64,000 nt of DNA from Phoebastria nigripes (Eukaryota > Chordata > Aves > Procellariiformes > Diomedeidae). Positions 51,601 through 64,000 of this stretch are shown here, in pieces (position 1 is the stretch's first letter; the number at the start of each line of letters is the position of its first letter). The notes below the pieces were generated by a model. The model did no database searches and was not told the DNA's origin. It saw nothing but the letters and a program-made list of their open reading frames with translations. The stretch covers positions 118,878 through 182,877 of the forward strand of contig JAYKAV010002923.1 in the NCBI GenBank assembly GCA_035582835.1. The letters run 5' to 3'. The translations under genes were made by a program, and so were the position numbers.

Positions 51601-54600
51601 TGGTGATATAATGTATGGTTCAAATGTATTCCACAGGGTCTCTTGAAAATCCTGTTCCAACCAAATTAAAATTCAGTGTGTTGCAACAGTCACAAGGCAC
51701 TACCTGCAGATGCTGTATGTGAGGGAGGGGAACGTGCAGGAGTGACACTTTTTTCATAGCTGTACAGTCAGATTAACTATTTCTGCTTTCTATTGCATCT
51801 TGCGATCAACATGTGTTTTGATAAACTGCATGCCATCCTTGTTGAGGAGAAATCATTAGCCTGAAAAAGATTTCCAAATACAATGACATGTTATATGGGT
51901 TATGGCCAAATTTGTTAAAACATTAAGAGATTTGTAAGTTTGCCAAATCTAATTTAGTAGTCACTTTTCACTGAGGATATGGTTTTCAGGCTACCTGTGT
52001 AAAACTGCAAGCTTAACGCCCCCCCCCAATTTACCCATAGTCTTGGCCTTTTATATTCGTCTGTAACTGTAACACCATTCCACCAAAAACCTAGCATGGC
52101 CTTTTCCAGGAGTAGTTATTGGATTCCCACCAGTGACGGCAGTCCCAGGATGTTTCCGAGTAGTTCCTGACCCCAATGACTCATATATGTCCTGTTCTAT
52201 TGATAAAGAGAAATATTAAAGCAGCAGATGGATATCATTACTGTACATGAGTTTTTAACTTTCACAGTACATGTTCTTACATCAATAGCCAGCTGAATCA
52301 CTGAACTGAAAAGAATGTGGACAGCAGAAATCATTTTGCAGGCAAATGAGTCGACTGAACTAGTAGGAAACACAGTGAAACACCACTGAAAATGAATGAT
52401 AAAACATTCCCACATCAAAGATATGGCTAATACATTGGCTAGATACTTGCCATTTGAGGTCCCAAGTGATAACAGAACTCTATTAAGACAAATGCACAGT
52501 TTTGTTGATGTGCACATTGCAACACTGAATTTCTTTGCAGAATCACGCCTGTGTTGTTCTTTTTTTAGTGAGAAAAGGGACACACAAATGGAAGCATACT
52601 AGTAATGAAATGGATGTGTCAGCATGCTACATGGTAAAAAAAATCTTGTCTTCTCCTTTGCTGCCTTGGAAGCCACTATTTATGTGTTCATACTTAAAAA
52701 CTGCTTCTGTGTATCTGTTCAGAATATCCATGTTTGATGAACACAATGAGACTTAATTTACACGCTAATGCAACAAAACAGATGCAGAATAGATCAACTC
52801 ACCTGCTAACAAATGCATTATTTGGGCCACACTAGTGCTGACTGAATGACAGGTAGCTTTAATCCCCTGATAGTGGTTTGCAGAGCTGCTCAAGATTTGA
52901 TCTCCCTACAAATATCTCCCATCCAGCTCTCACATATGTCACTCTCCTATAAATTACTGCTGAGTTACAAAAGGATGAGAGATGAAATAAAAAAAAGTAT
53001 GTTAATTTTTCAGGATCAAAACGTGTTTTTTTTCATGGAAGTAGATTTAAGCATTAACTGATTAACTATTGTTACAATAGGTTTATCATTTAACAAATAT
53101 AAAACACTGTTATCATCTGTCTTTGCTAGCGCAAGAAGGTAGCGTGGATTTTTTGCAAACATTTTTGTCTCAAGACATTTTGGGAGCACTCAAGAGGATC
53201 TGCCTTGGTCAAGCCTGTATCAGGCTATCACCTGCTGTCATGGACCAGCACAAGAGAATTTCTTAATAGCAAATGGGATTGAAAATGTATACTGATGGCT
53301 AATTTGCTAAAGGCTTACTTAAGGACTCTTAAGCAAGTCATCACTAGCACTGGTCTTTTTATAAACACTTGGTTTCAGGGTACTGAAGCATAATGTGTTG
53401 CCTGAAAATACCGAGATATCATTTGTACACACACATGTCATGAGTTGACAAGTGTGTCCTGCCCTCCATCCTAAAACATCAGCAGCTCCAAGCCATAATG
53501 TAAGAATCAATGTAAAAGGGTAGAGCGTGAAATCCTGCTGCTTTCAGAAGATGGGAATGCTTCTTGTCAGCACAAGTGCACTATATTTGTGTTTAGCTTT
53601 ACTCTCTCCTTTTAAGATGTGTTCATATTTTGTTAACTCACAATTAGGTTTATTAGTCACACACAATAGGAACTGATTCAGTACCCTGTTATCCTATTTG
53701 TCCCGACCATTGTTTGATCATTATTTTCTCTCAGACAGATATTGGCGGTACGTTACATAAATAAAATCATAGTGGAAGTGTACCAAACATCCATATTGAC
53801 CATCTCTGTCCTTATTCTCTTGCATTCAGTCTAGTATCCCTCATTGTGACAAAAAAAAGCAGGAAAGAATAGAGTTCAGCCTGAGCCTTCTCACTGAGGA
53901 CAGTGAGAAAGTTCCTGCTACTACCTTTATTTCTATCATTTTCCTAGCTGTTAAAAGTTTCTGCTTTTCAGAGAGTATCCTGTATTTTAAGTTATCTAAG
54001 AAATCTCTCATTCTCTTTCATTAGAACCTGGTGATTCTCATTTGCCTCAAGGGTAAGGGCCACAGATTTATGCATGCTTCTGTTCTAGATCACTGTTGAA
54101 AACCTGAAGTTGGTTCTGAAGTCAAAATATCACCTAAGTTGAACAATTTATCTTCTTTTTAGGTAAGACCAACACATCCTGACTGTCCATCATATGATGG
54201 AGGAAGCTATTTTCTGCATTGCACTTCACCTGCCTTACTCTTAAGAAAAGATATCCTCCTTATATTGCTGGTATCTTCTTGAATTCATGCTTGCTTGCTG
54301 GCTCTATTGCTTCCCTCGTGCTGAGAACTTTGAAGCAGATCCCCCTTTGTGCATCAATCAAAAAGATGAAGAGAAACAACCTTTCCACTAAAAGACTTTA
54401 GTCAGTTAAATATACAGAAAATCCAATACAGCACTCCATATCCATATATTTCTAGGGTATTATTTTACATAAGGGAAACACAGTACAGAAAATAAAGCAG
54501 CCAGGAAGAGAGGCAGAGCAAAACAAAGAAACAAGTCAGGGCAAAAATACAGCAGTTTAACATAGGAATACTGCTGAGGTAAGGCAAACTTTGACAAAGT

Positions 54601-55959
54601 TGAGGTTACATTACTGTGCTTAGTCTCAACAGCAGCTTTCAGTCTTTCCTTTGTAAAAAATTCATTGATGTTTCCAAAACATATAAACATTAAGCACACC
54701 TGGAATTCTTCACTGTTTAGCTGAGGAAGGCATTCATACTGTAGAAGTTCCAGCTTAACCACTTCGGTAGTTGCTCCCTCCTTCTGGACACCAGATAATT
54801 TCATTATCCATTTGTATGAAATCAACTCCTCAGGACCTGTCACTCATACCAGGATACACTTTTCCTCACTTTAAAATTGTGGAAAAAACATGGCAAGGGA
54901 AATAGCAGGGACAAGTAGCAGGTATACTGACTTTTTTCATATTTATTTAATAATTGTTGTATGGAAGGTCATAGTGAACTTTTGCTTTAAAATGATAGTT
55001 TGATGAAATAATGGTATGTGCGTGCTTGCTGCTGTCTTTTAATAGAAGCTTTTTGAAGCACATGGACAACATTAATGGAAATAAGCAGAAGAAAGAAATG
55101 CCAATATCTCTGTCCAATTCTAGTTCTATATTGTCTGTGTTTCAAGTNGATGGAGAATCTAAACCCTGCAAGTGCAATCCTTGCGAACACAGTCAAAGAC
55201 TTCATTATGGGCAATAAGAACATGAGTGCAGAGACTATTTTTTGAAGTGATGGGGCTGGCAGGGTGAAGGAAGCACTGAAAAACAAACAACTAAAGAGAC
55301 AGTAAAACAAACAAAAAAAACCACCAAAACCAAACCTTTAAGGAGTATTCTATTAAGCTGATAGTCCAGACCTAACTTTGTTGAGTTTATATAGCTTTTG
55401 GAGAGATTTTTCTAAGATAATCCTGGATTAAACGAACATTTAAACATTATACCTATCATGAGAACAATAAAATATAAAGATGATACTGGAACAGAAGCCA
55501 GAGTGGCAGGCTTACTGAAAAAGGTAACTAGCAAAGGGGAAAAATAACCCAGTCAAAGTCCGATTCTGCCATCGGTGTCCCTGTTATATGATTCAATTAC
55601 ACAGAAATAAAGGTGTGAGTATACTTGAACTAGCTCTTTTGTAATTGCTTGAGTAATAATAGTACTCAAGACACAGCGCCATGATTTGGCACAGACTAAC
55701 CACACGTTTACATAAAGTGAGGCCTGCTTATAGATGCTACAGAAACACCCCAAATAAAGAGAGTGAGCAGAGTTTAAGTGATAAAGCAAGCACTCATACA
55801 TTTTTGGGGGATGAAGAACATAAACAGCCTTTTACTCCACTAAAATTAACAGCGCTATTTTCCATCACAAAGAGATGCGTTTCAAAAACCAACAAAGGCC
55901 TCCATGATTGTTTTAAAAACAAAAGAAAACAAGAGGAGAAATAGAAGAAACAGGTACAA

Positions 55960-58426
55960 AATAGAGAGGAAAGGCTGAAATGAATTTTATTTCACAACAC
56001 AGAAGAATTAAGAAGGAAAGTGTACTGAAATAAAGAAAAGCAGTGAAGGAAAATAAGGAAAACCAACACTTTAATGTACTGTAATTACTTATTCCACTAT
56101 TACCTTTTTCCGCGACATTTTATTGATGGTGTTTCATTGATCATCAATAGAGTAACACTATAAAAAGCCCTAGAATCTTATTTCCTTCTGGTGTTTGTGC
56201 TAGATTGACAGTAACTAGCCCATGACAAAGGGGCAACCAGTTCAGTTTTAAGACCTGATGCAAGAGCAAGGGGGGGGGGGGGAATAATTAAAAAAAAAAA
56301 ATCAATAATAATGTGTTAACTTTGAAAGGAACACCAAGTGAAACAAATGAATAAATAATTAGTTTAAGGGTAACAGTATTTTCAAAGCAAATGGACTACT
56401 TCTGTTACCAAAAAGATAGGGCATTTGACAGGTAGTAAGACAGCGAGGCATTCAGCTTCCAAACCATAAAAGGTGAGAGTTAATATTACACTAATGAGCC
56501 ACAAGCATACNGCTGGCTTGTTTTTTTATTAACACTAATAAATGAGCTCATAATACTGATCAGAAGTGTTTTTTTTTTCTCCACACATCTCACAAAAGAA
56601 TTTCAGGTGACAAGTACTATGATACATATGGTAGAAACAAACAGCTGTGGCCACAAAGATGTTTTGTTAACTGATGATTAATATATTCAGGAAGCAATCA
56701 CACTATTCATTAGTAAAAGTTTACAAACATTAAAAAGTGCATAACATTTGAAACCAACAACAACACAAAAATATATATAATATATATACTATATATAAAG
56801 AAAGTGACATCACCTCCTGCTAATAAAAGAAAACAAATCTTCTGACTTTGTGATTGGTGCTTATGTGATTGCCATGGTTTACGAGTCAGTCACTCTCTTT
56901 ACTCACCTTAGTCACACAGAGGTGTGGCTGCCCCAATTTTGCAGTATTCAGCCTTGTCTATTGGGGCAGGATAGGGGGGAAGGAAATCAATCAGCATAGC
57001 TACTGCAGAAGAGATTATTAATTTGTAGANATTTTAAGTAATCCTCTGGATGGACAAGCTATCCTGGCATTTCAATGAAGGTCCAGTTTGGACTGTCATT
57101 TTGGAATAGCTGAAGTGGGAAAAATACAGTCTTTTGGGTGCTACATGCCAAGTCTCTCACTTCCTTCTCCACATCCTAGCCAAAAGGCTGCTGTAGCAGC
57201 TTCTAGCACTTGGCTGTACCTGGTGCATCAGTAACAGGCTACTGGCTGTGCAAACACAACAGCCTGATCAACTGAGGCAAAGGCAAGGAATAGAAAAAAA
57301 TAGTCCCCCTGGCTGGATCCAGCCCATGATCCACTAGCTGGACTATCCTGCAATCTAAAACTCATTCCAGAATACATAATTGGCAATAACCTATGCCAGT
57401 TATTCTCCCGTGTGTAAACAAAGGCCCATCTTTAACAATGTGAACCAGGAAAATCTCTAGCACCATGGAATTTGTTTGAATTTTAACCCATGTAAGGTTA
57501 TAAATGTATTCTTAAAACTACCATAGCAATAAAATACTTGGACTAACATTTTAAAAAAATATCTCGGAAAAGATTAAGAAATTGGGAGTAAAATTAGAAA
57601 AATGGGGAAGAATAACATAAAAGATTCCATTTGAGTCTCTGATATGCAACTAACTACAGGCAAGTGGCAAAACTGTACCAAGGACACAAAACACGCTGAA
57701 GTATTCACATTAACAAATCGTTTTGAAGGCTCATCTAGTAACAAATTAGTGTTGCTGAGTCATTTACGTTTAGGCATAATCAATTTAGCGGTTGACGTTT
57801 TAAATCTATCATGTGCACATCACCACATTATGCAAAAAACCAGCCCTTTCAAAACGCGTGGTAGAAAAATTCACAGTAACAGAAATATTCTTCATAAGCA
57901 GTTGAGAAGGGGCAGTGTGGAGCATCTAAGTCGTACAATACAAAAACCATTGTAAATAACAGAGCTGTAAAACAAACGCAAAGTTCTAAAAACAGTGCTT
58001 TCTTTACAGTTCTTTTAATGGGTGAACACTTTGGCCAGAGAATTTTAAACTCTGAGGATCACACAAGCCTTTTCCTAAATACACAATTAGATCCTCTGAC
58101 GTTTCAAAGGCCTTTTGCTACAAGATTTACCTGTTCTACTTTCTAAAAGTGTTCCCATCAAGTAGTCATTACGAAGGGATCCATCTGATGACACTATCCC
58201 AAAAAATCAATACACGTTCAACCATTGCTAATGACAGAGGTAGAGAAAATTCTGTCTTCTGCCACAGCTTGTACCCCCATTTTTAGCGTTGTGTTGAGTG
58301 GGTTCCAGCAGTGAAGACACATGCACTTTCTTTTCCACCAGCTTGCTCATGGAAACAAATTTGTTCCAGCATGCTCTCGTAGTCTGAAAACATCCAGCAG
58401 CTGCTCCAGTCAGTCAAAGTCGGATG
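55960..58426 (-). other. PKIA: Likely PKIA 3' UTR, end unresolved
   Basis: Mammalian PKIA transcripts have multi-kilobase 3' UTRs, and this is the sequence directly after the stop codon. Candidate AATAAA signals on the minus strand lie at 56530-56525, 56123-56118 and 55991-55986; I cannot tell which, if any, is used. There is no CR1 or LTR. An A/T dinucleotide-rich patch lies at 56768-56800. Confidence 0.4.
56270..56282 (+). repeat. G13 homopolymer followed by A-rich sequence
   Basis: 13 consecutive G followed by GAATAATTA and an A10 run. The same G-run-then-AATAATAA layout occurs at 297-335. It lies in the likely PKIA 3' UTR region. Confidence 0.7.
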
Positions 58427-58506
58427 TCAGCTTTCTTGCTTTGCTGCCTCCCCTTGCGCCTCCCCCGTTTGCTCACTTGGATTTTGTTGTGCATCTCCTT
58501 CTCCTT
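58427..58506 (-). CDS. PKIA: PKIA last coding exon
   Basis: 80 bases after the acceptor TTGTAG, encoding 26 residues (EGEGDAQQNP...AAKQES) and the TGA stop at 58429-58427. The end AAKQES compares with AAKSES in mammals. The length from residue 51 to the stop gives exactly 76 residues in total. Confidence 0.96.
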
Positions 58507-60083
58507 CTACAACATACAAGAAAAGGACGAGTGATCCACCCTAAAACAAAGAGGTCTTGCTCCCAGAACCCCAACTGTTCATCCACCAGTCTCAAAAACA
58601 AAGTAAAAAGAAATTGAAACTGAAATCTTGCATTAAATACGAAACTTTTTACTACTAAGGTAGCCATCCTTTGCATCTCAAGAGACACCGTCAAAAAACA
58701 AATTCCTAGCTGCAACCACCACTATCATTTTAAGTACAGACCTAAAGTAGCTAGAAATAAAAGAATTCAACAAAAATAGCAGGATATTTTTAACAATTTA
58801 TTCACTATGATACTATGACAATATAAGAGAAAAAACCTCATTACACCAGTTCTGAACAGAGTTTACTATAAAAAGATGCAACTTCAATAAAAGCAATAGT
58901 TTGTTAAAGCTGTGTTCGTTCTGTGCATCCATTTTCAGTACCACGCCCCACGGCATTCAGTCCAGCTGTCTCACTGCAAACCACAGAATGATCNGAGGAA
59001 TAGAAAACATCTTACAGTGGCACAATGAGCAGACAACTCATAAAGCCTGTCTGAAGAAGGCTAAGTAGTGCATTGACAATGGTCTATTAGTACCTATATG
59101 CAGAGTATTGTATTTCACCTAATGATTAAAGACCTAACAGGTTCAGACAGCTGGAAGCTAAGNGCAAGTGAGACAGAAGTCCCTGAACACTGGACTAATT
59201 AGCTATAGGTACNTAATAAGGAATAATGTTAGGCAAGGAATAACGTTAAGACATAAGTTGTCTCTTGTATCTTGCAAGGATTCTGAGTAGTTTGTATTGA
59301 ACTGGCTTGATACAGTAGTTAAGAGAAGAAAATTCCATGGACTAAGTTGTAAAGAGGTCTAAGTAGAGGTAGTAGTGCCTCTTAACTTTAATCTATAGAT
59401 CTTTAGAATAAAGGCAGGGTTGTCAATACAGATATTTACTGCTTCCCCATTTCAAATCACACTGTACATCTGCAGCTTTATTTCTGTTTATAGAAATAAG
59501 CACCATAAACNCCTTCTCTTTTCTATATACAAGAAATGGCACATTGCTAATGGAAAAAAAAAGTTCTTTGCGTTGCAAAGAACACTGCAAAAAGCTCAGA
59601 CGTGATAGCTGTGTTTTGTGCACGCACCAAGTATTTAGGCGGCAAAATGCCCCAGAGGGTATTGGTAATTATCAAATTCAACCTGATGAAAAGTTGTATG
59701 AAAGGTTGATTAACCTATTAAACAGTGAGGTTTGTTCTGTTCATTATGGGTTGAGTAATAAATAAAAATTTGTTTTGTAAGGCACTTTTTCAGAAAGCTC
59801 TATTTCTCACTTTTATCTCCTACATTACAAAGGATTCCACCAGGATGGATCTACATGCAATTATTTCCTGTTGGACAGAAATCCCTTTTGCTCAAGTTGT
59901 CCAAACATTTTCTACAAAGCTTCCGACATTTGTTCTGATAATGTAAAAGTCCAGATGAGTGGAATCTGATTTTTTTTATTCATTTTTTGCCTGCTCTTTA
60001 CTCCATTTATTTTGACTACTAGCAAGTCTTTAATATCCCTCATACTATCTGGGCAAGTCGAGCTTTCCTGAAAGAATTCCCCC

Positions 60084-60138
<55 letters not shown>

Positions 60139-63100
60139 GACGACAACAAAACTGAAGAGAGAAAAATCCTTGCAAGGTATTTGTGTTTAGAAGAAAAATC
60201 ATCCTGGACACGAAGCCCAAACATTTCACTACCTAAATTTTAAACATAGTGCACAAAGATTCAAAGAAACAACACTAAGGTTCTAATATACCATTTCTTA
60301 AAAGATTTTCTCAACTCACTGAAAAAACTCACTAGTCTAAGTCCATTTAATCTATAATACTTGATACTACAGACTTTGTCCTTCTGCTGGCAGAGCTCTC
60401 CTACCAAAGGCCTTAAAACACGTTTACGGAAATAATTTTGCTTCTAGGTTCTGAGAATCCCAAAATTGCCTAAGCACACTCTTTAACTATTCTTCCTTAA
60501 GAACATAATAGCTATAAGCTCTTAAGAGTAAGAGTTGTGATGCTTAACAGCATTTTGAAACCAATAGGCAGTATTAAAAAACCCCAAACTAAATAATATG
60601 ATACTGTAAGCCATAATACAGTTGTGTGAGTTGGTAAGCTAGCAACAGTTACTAGTTCTGCTAATGTGCAGCTTTTAACTCATTTTAATTCCTGTAACAT
60701 TACTGACTTTTCAGTGTCTATCAGTGTTCCCAATGCTTACACCTAAAACATTCTACCATGAACTAAAATCACTTTTAATCACAAATTTCTACAATCAGTC
60801 CTTCATTCCAGTTCTTTAATGCCTCTACTATCCCCAGTTTTTTGTAGATGGTGGGACCATTACAACTTTTACAAGGAAGTCTCCTTTCCACTTCTGCACT
60901 GAATCTGTGTTCTGTGGCATATCTGCAGACACCTAGAAAACCAGCAGTTTGTTTTAGAGATTAAGACTTGCAGAGACAGGGCCTTCTTCTTCATTGTACT
61001 TTTTCCTTACTACTTTATTTAGCTACGATCAATGAGAAGATTAACCAGCACTCACTTCAGGTATCAAATAGTGCATGACAGAAAGTATGTGGTCTTTGAA
61101 CAAGGCCTCACTGCCTAGTGGTGTTCAAAGCTGTTCCTGTTCTTTAGAGGAAATGTATCTGCAGGCTTTTCAAAGTGAATGTACTAACTATGCTTGGGTA
61201 CCTTAATTCACGTATGTTTTATAACAACCCCTTTTTTTTCTGCATTATCCTACTCTGCCAGTTGAAAGCAAATGTACTTGCACTCTTGCAAGAAAATGCA
61301 TATAGCTGTAATAAGAATAAAAGAAAGAAAAAAAAAGAATCGAAACTTGATGTCTGTATTTGTATAATTAGGTAGTACTTAGCATAAATTGTTTGACATG
61401 CACCTTGAAAGAAATAAGATATAACCCCCAAACATGTGTTTTCCTCTTAATCCTGTCAGGTGTGACGCGTATATGCATCCTGCAAGCACTAGTATATTCT
61501 GAATTGGAATTTGGGATGCAAAATATTTTTTAGCCTCTCTTTGGTTCGGAAAGACATGACGGGATAATACACTAATACTCATACAAATGATAATACAATG
61601 CATTTTCCAATATTTGTGGTTTGGAGGCTTTTATCCAGCACCTAGGTGTACTAATAATACAAAATTTAAATATATTTTCATTGTATCCAATTCAGACTGC
61701 ATAACCTCCTGAAGACGTATGCAGGCATTTTTGTATATCTACTACCTAAGGTAATTTTATGAGCAATTCTGTATACTTTTCTGCAATGGTTAAGTTACTC
61801 AAGCTGCAAAAGAGGTCCCCAAGAAAAACTAAATAGACTCCTGAATTATGTATTAAAAATTAGGCTAACGATTATTTAAACCATTCTCATCACTATAGAG
61901 CTAACTGCATGTACAAAATGCATACCAACATATATTACAGGCAAAGTCACATTCTTTTTATAGCTCACAAAAGAACACAGTTCTGGCTTACAATCACTCC
62001 AACAGTTTAACTTAAAAATAGGGATTGTTTATATCTTCTAAATGGACAAGATCAAAGACAATTTTGATAAGTGTAAATTTGAGATTGAAGAAAATTAAAG
62101 CAGGAAGGAAGGTTGGCATTATGCATTTCAAATGCCACCTACTTTATATTTTCCAACATTTTACACGTATCCCCACATTAAAATAAATAGACACACCTAC
62201 ACACATACTAATAAAGCTTTTCTTTTTAAATAGAAAAAAAAATTAAAGGCCCTGCCCAGCTAGAATTGCAGGCATCTAGAAGCTATAGGCCCCAAACCGG
62301 CAAATGCAGAAGGAATGACTTAGGATGTACATTAGTCTGAAAGCCAAAAAGAGAATCCCCCCCTCCGAACAGCACTACAGCCACCCAAACGTCACGCTGC
62401 CCACATCTGATTGTCCAGTGATGAGACTGCCTCTCAGAACTCTTGCCACTGTCTCTGAGAAAAATATGTGCACAAACAGGGCAGCTGCTTATCAACAGTT
62501 TGTTCTTTGCTGGATGTGTTTTCTTCTGCTGTTATTAAAATAAGCATAAGACCTCTTTTTTAAGATCTGAAAAGGGGTTTCAAATATCTGTAAGATCCAT
62601 CCCCACCCACGTAACATGAAAATAATTATACACCCATATTACTATTTTTATTTAACGTAAGGCCCTTCACCATACACTGTCCCTCCTTCCTCTCAACTGA
62701 AGGTGCACAACCAGCTAAAAATTTTGGTAATATTAGAGGTGAAGTAAGATTTAGGATTGCATTAGTGCTAATCACCTTAAAAGAATGTCCTGGTTTCAGC
62801 TGGGATAGAGTTAATTTTCATCCTAGTAGCTGGTATAGTGCTGTGTTTTGGATTTAGGATGAGAATAATGTTGATTGATAGCAACAACTAAAACATCAGT
62901 GTTAATTAGTTAATTAGTGCTTACATTAAGTCAAGGACTTTTCAGCTTCTCATACTCTACCGAGAAGACTGGAGATGCACAAGAAGGTGGGAGGGGGCAC
63001 AGTCAGGACAGCTGATCCAAACTGGCCTACAGTATATTCCATACCATATGACATCATGCTCAGTATATAAACTAGGGGAAAGCTGGCCGGGGGACCGCCG

Positions 63101-64000
63101 CTTGGGGACTGGCTGGGCATCGGTTGGTGGGTGATGAGCAATTGCATCGTGCATCACTTGCTTTGTATATTATTATTATTACTAGTACTACTACTATTTT
63201 ATTTTATTTCAATTATTAAACTGTTCTTATCTCAACCCACGAATTTCCTCACTTTTACTCTTCCAATTTTCTCCCCCATCCCACTGGGGGGGGAGTAAGC
63301 AAGCGGCTGTGTGGTGTTCAGTTGCCAGCTGGGGTTAAACCACAACAAAGCAGGACAAAGTATCAGCAGAAAGGGGAAAGAGACAATTTACCAAGAAACA
63401 AAGATCCAAGTAAAACAAACAACAATGCATTGCTCTTGCTCTGTCCTCTGGCAGCTGAAAAAAAAATTCATCTCCACAATAACCTTTCAAGCAGTCACAT
63501 GGCTTCTCCTACAGGCTTCAAACCAAAGAGCTTCCATTAAAGGATATTATGAAGAGTTGGGTTTTAATAAAGGCTTCCTTATTTTCTTCCTTATACCCAA
63601 TTTTCCATAAAATTTATCCCGACAGGGCTCTGCCACTAGGCTCTCACTGCAGAATAACTTTTTTTTTCCAGTAATATGTTGTACTTGCAAATAACCACCC
63701 TTCCCATTTATGAAATCTGGGCTTCTTATTGCAGGCCACCCCTGCTGATCTTCCATTATCAGAAAAAAATATTTTTGTGGCTGAGGGACAAGGGAATAAT
63801 GCATGCACATAAACCACGTTTTGTGTACTACTCTTTTCATTTTAGTTTTAAATAAATATAATAAGAGACCAAAATGTACTCACCTGCTTTGTTTATATCA
63901 AGCTCTGATAACTTTAAGGCTAGTTCACTAGAGTTCCCACCCGGAGAGGACACAAGTATGTCATGTAATGCATTTCTTCTACCTGTTCTTCCTGAAGCGA
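58427..64000 (-). CDS. PKIA: PKIA, cAMP-dependent protein kinase inhibitor alpha, last two coding exons
   Basis: Two exons joined in phase (58427-58506 and 63884-64000) encode residue 12 (its last two bases) to the stop, matching the family's 76 residues. The pseudosubstrate ASGRTGRRNALHDI (residues 13-26; R15, R18, R19 and A21 in place of a phospho-Ser) binds the active site of the PKA catalytic subunit. LALKLSELDI (about 37-46) is the leucine-rich nuclear export signal that carries the catalytic subunit out of the nucleus. The acidic/polar tail EGEGDAQQNPSEQTGEAQG is typical of PKI-alpha. The first 11 residues and the 5' UTR exons lie beyond the right edge. Confidence 0.97.
60079..60138. 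repeat. C13-T23-A24 homopolymer mosaic
   Basis: Three adjacent homopolymer runs: C at 60079-60091, T at 60092-60114, A at 60115-60138. The T and A runs form a perfect loop-free inverted repeat of 23 bp. It lies in the PKIA intron; run lengths may be inexact. Confidence 0.85.
62786..63347 (+). mobile_element. Solo LTR of the LTR 1 subfamily (LTR 3), in a PKIA intron
   Basis: 562 bases beginning TGTCCTGG and ending CACAACA. Flanks are AAGAA (62781-62785) and AAGCA (63348-63352), a 5-bp duplication with one mismatch. TATATAAA lies at 63064-63071 and ATTAAA at 63215-63220. It is close to LTR 1 except for an inverted block at 62879-62904. It is antisense to PKIA. No internal retroviral genes are present. 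Confidence 0.92.
63884..64000 (-). CDS. PKIA: PKIA first coding exon, partial
   Basis: 117 visible bases, open to the right edge, donor GTGAGT at 63883. It encodes residues 13-50 plus one base of residue 51, with the inhibitory RRNAL core and the nuclear export signal. Residue 22 is Leu, where mammalian PKIA has Ile as I remember it. Confidence 0.97.

Larger units (their letters stand above)
43309..55959. other. Intergenic DNA between the 2.8-kb CR1 and PKIA
   Basis: 12.6 kb of mostly unique AT-rich sequence. Recognised items are a possible tRNA-derived SINE relic at 44447-44495, a GATA/TATC simple repeat at 45690-45872 and a TCTA/TCTG microsatellite at 48578-48613. Open frames of 119-138 codons (for example minus 48723-49139, 51301-51660, 52197-52583) have no domain signature. 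Part of the right end may be PKIA 3' UTR, whose limit I could not fix. Confidence 0.5.
58507..63883. other. PKIA intron between the last two coding exons
   Basis: 5.4-kb intron, donor GTGAGT and acceptor GTAG. It contains LTR 3 (62786-63347) and the C/T/A homopolymer mosaic (60079-60138). The remainder is AT-rich unique sequence without recognisable genes. Confidence 0.7.

Noticed and set aside
54460..54843. 127-codon minus-strand open frame downstream of PKIA
   Set aside because: No recognisable domain and no clear splice sites or conserved motif. Treated as intergenic or UTR sequence.

Overview
This is bird nuclear DNA. The evidence is several CR1 LINE 3' ends carrying the ATTCTATGAT-type terminal repeat, avian solo LTRs beginning TGTCCTGGTTTCAGCTGGG, and two vertebrate genes with canonical GT..AG introns. 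I cannot name the species. There are no operons, CRISPR arrays, prophages or bacterial features. Scattered single N bases look like ambiguous consensus calls.

Left part (1-23.8 kb, minus strand): coding exons 1-7 of ZC2HC1A (FAM164A), a protein with two C2HC zinc fingers. Exon 1 lies in a CpG island at about 23.25-24.12 kb and transcription runs leftward. The visible exons encode about 233 residues in an unbroken reading frame. The last roughly 90 residues lie beyond the left edge. The 15.3-kb intron 1 holds a 2-kb CR1 in antisense orientation and an older sense-orientation CR1 into which two LTRs have inserted, each with its own 5-bp target-site duplication.

Middle (24-55 kb): intergenic DNA between ZC2HC1A and PKIA with no convincing gene. 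It holds five CR1 copies on both strands (including a 2.8-kb one on the minus strand at 40.5-43.3 kb and a tail-to-tail pair at 35.1 kb), simple repeats, short hairpin-forming sequences and one possible tRNA-derived SINE relic.

Right part (about 56-64 kb, minus strand): the last two coding exons of PKIA, the PKA inhibitor alpha. Residue 12 to the stop codon is visible, matching the family's 76-residue length. The intron between them holds a third solo LTR. The order PKIA then ZC2HC1A on one strand matches my memory of amniote synteny (human 8q21). The two genes need not work together: ZC2HC1A is poorly characterised, while PKIA inhibits the PKA catalytic subunit and exports it from the nucleus.

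I found no sign of an undescribed biological system. The most informative observations concern transposable elements. Two near-identical CR1 copies in opposite orientation flank the ZC2HC1A promoter and share the same disabling lesions, and one LTR carries a roughly 26-bp internal inversion relative to its sibling.
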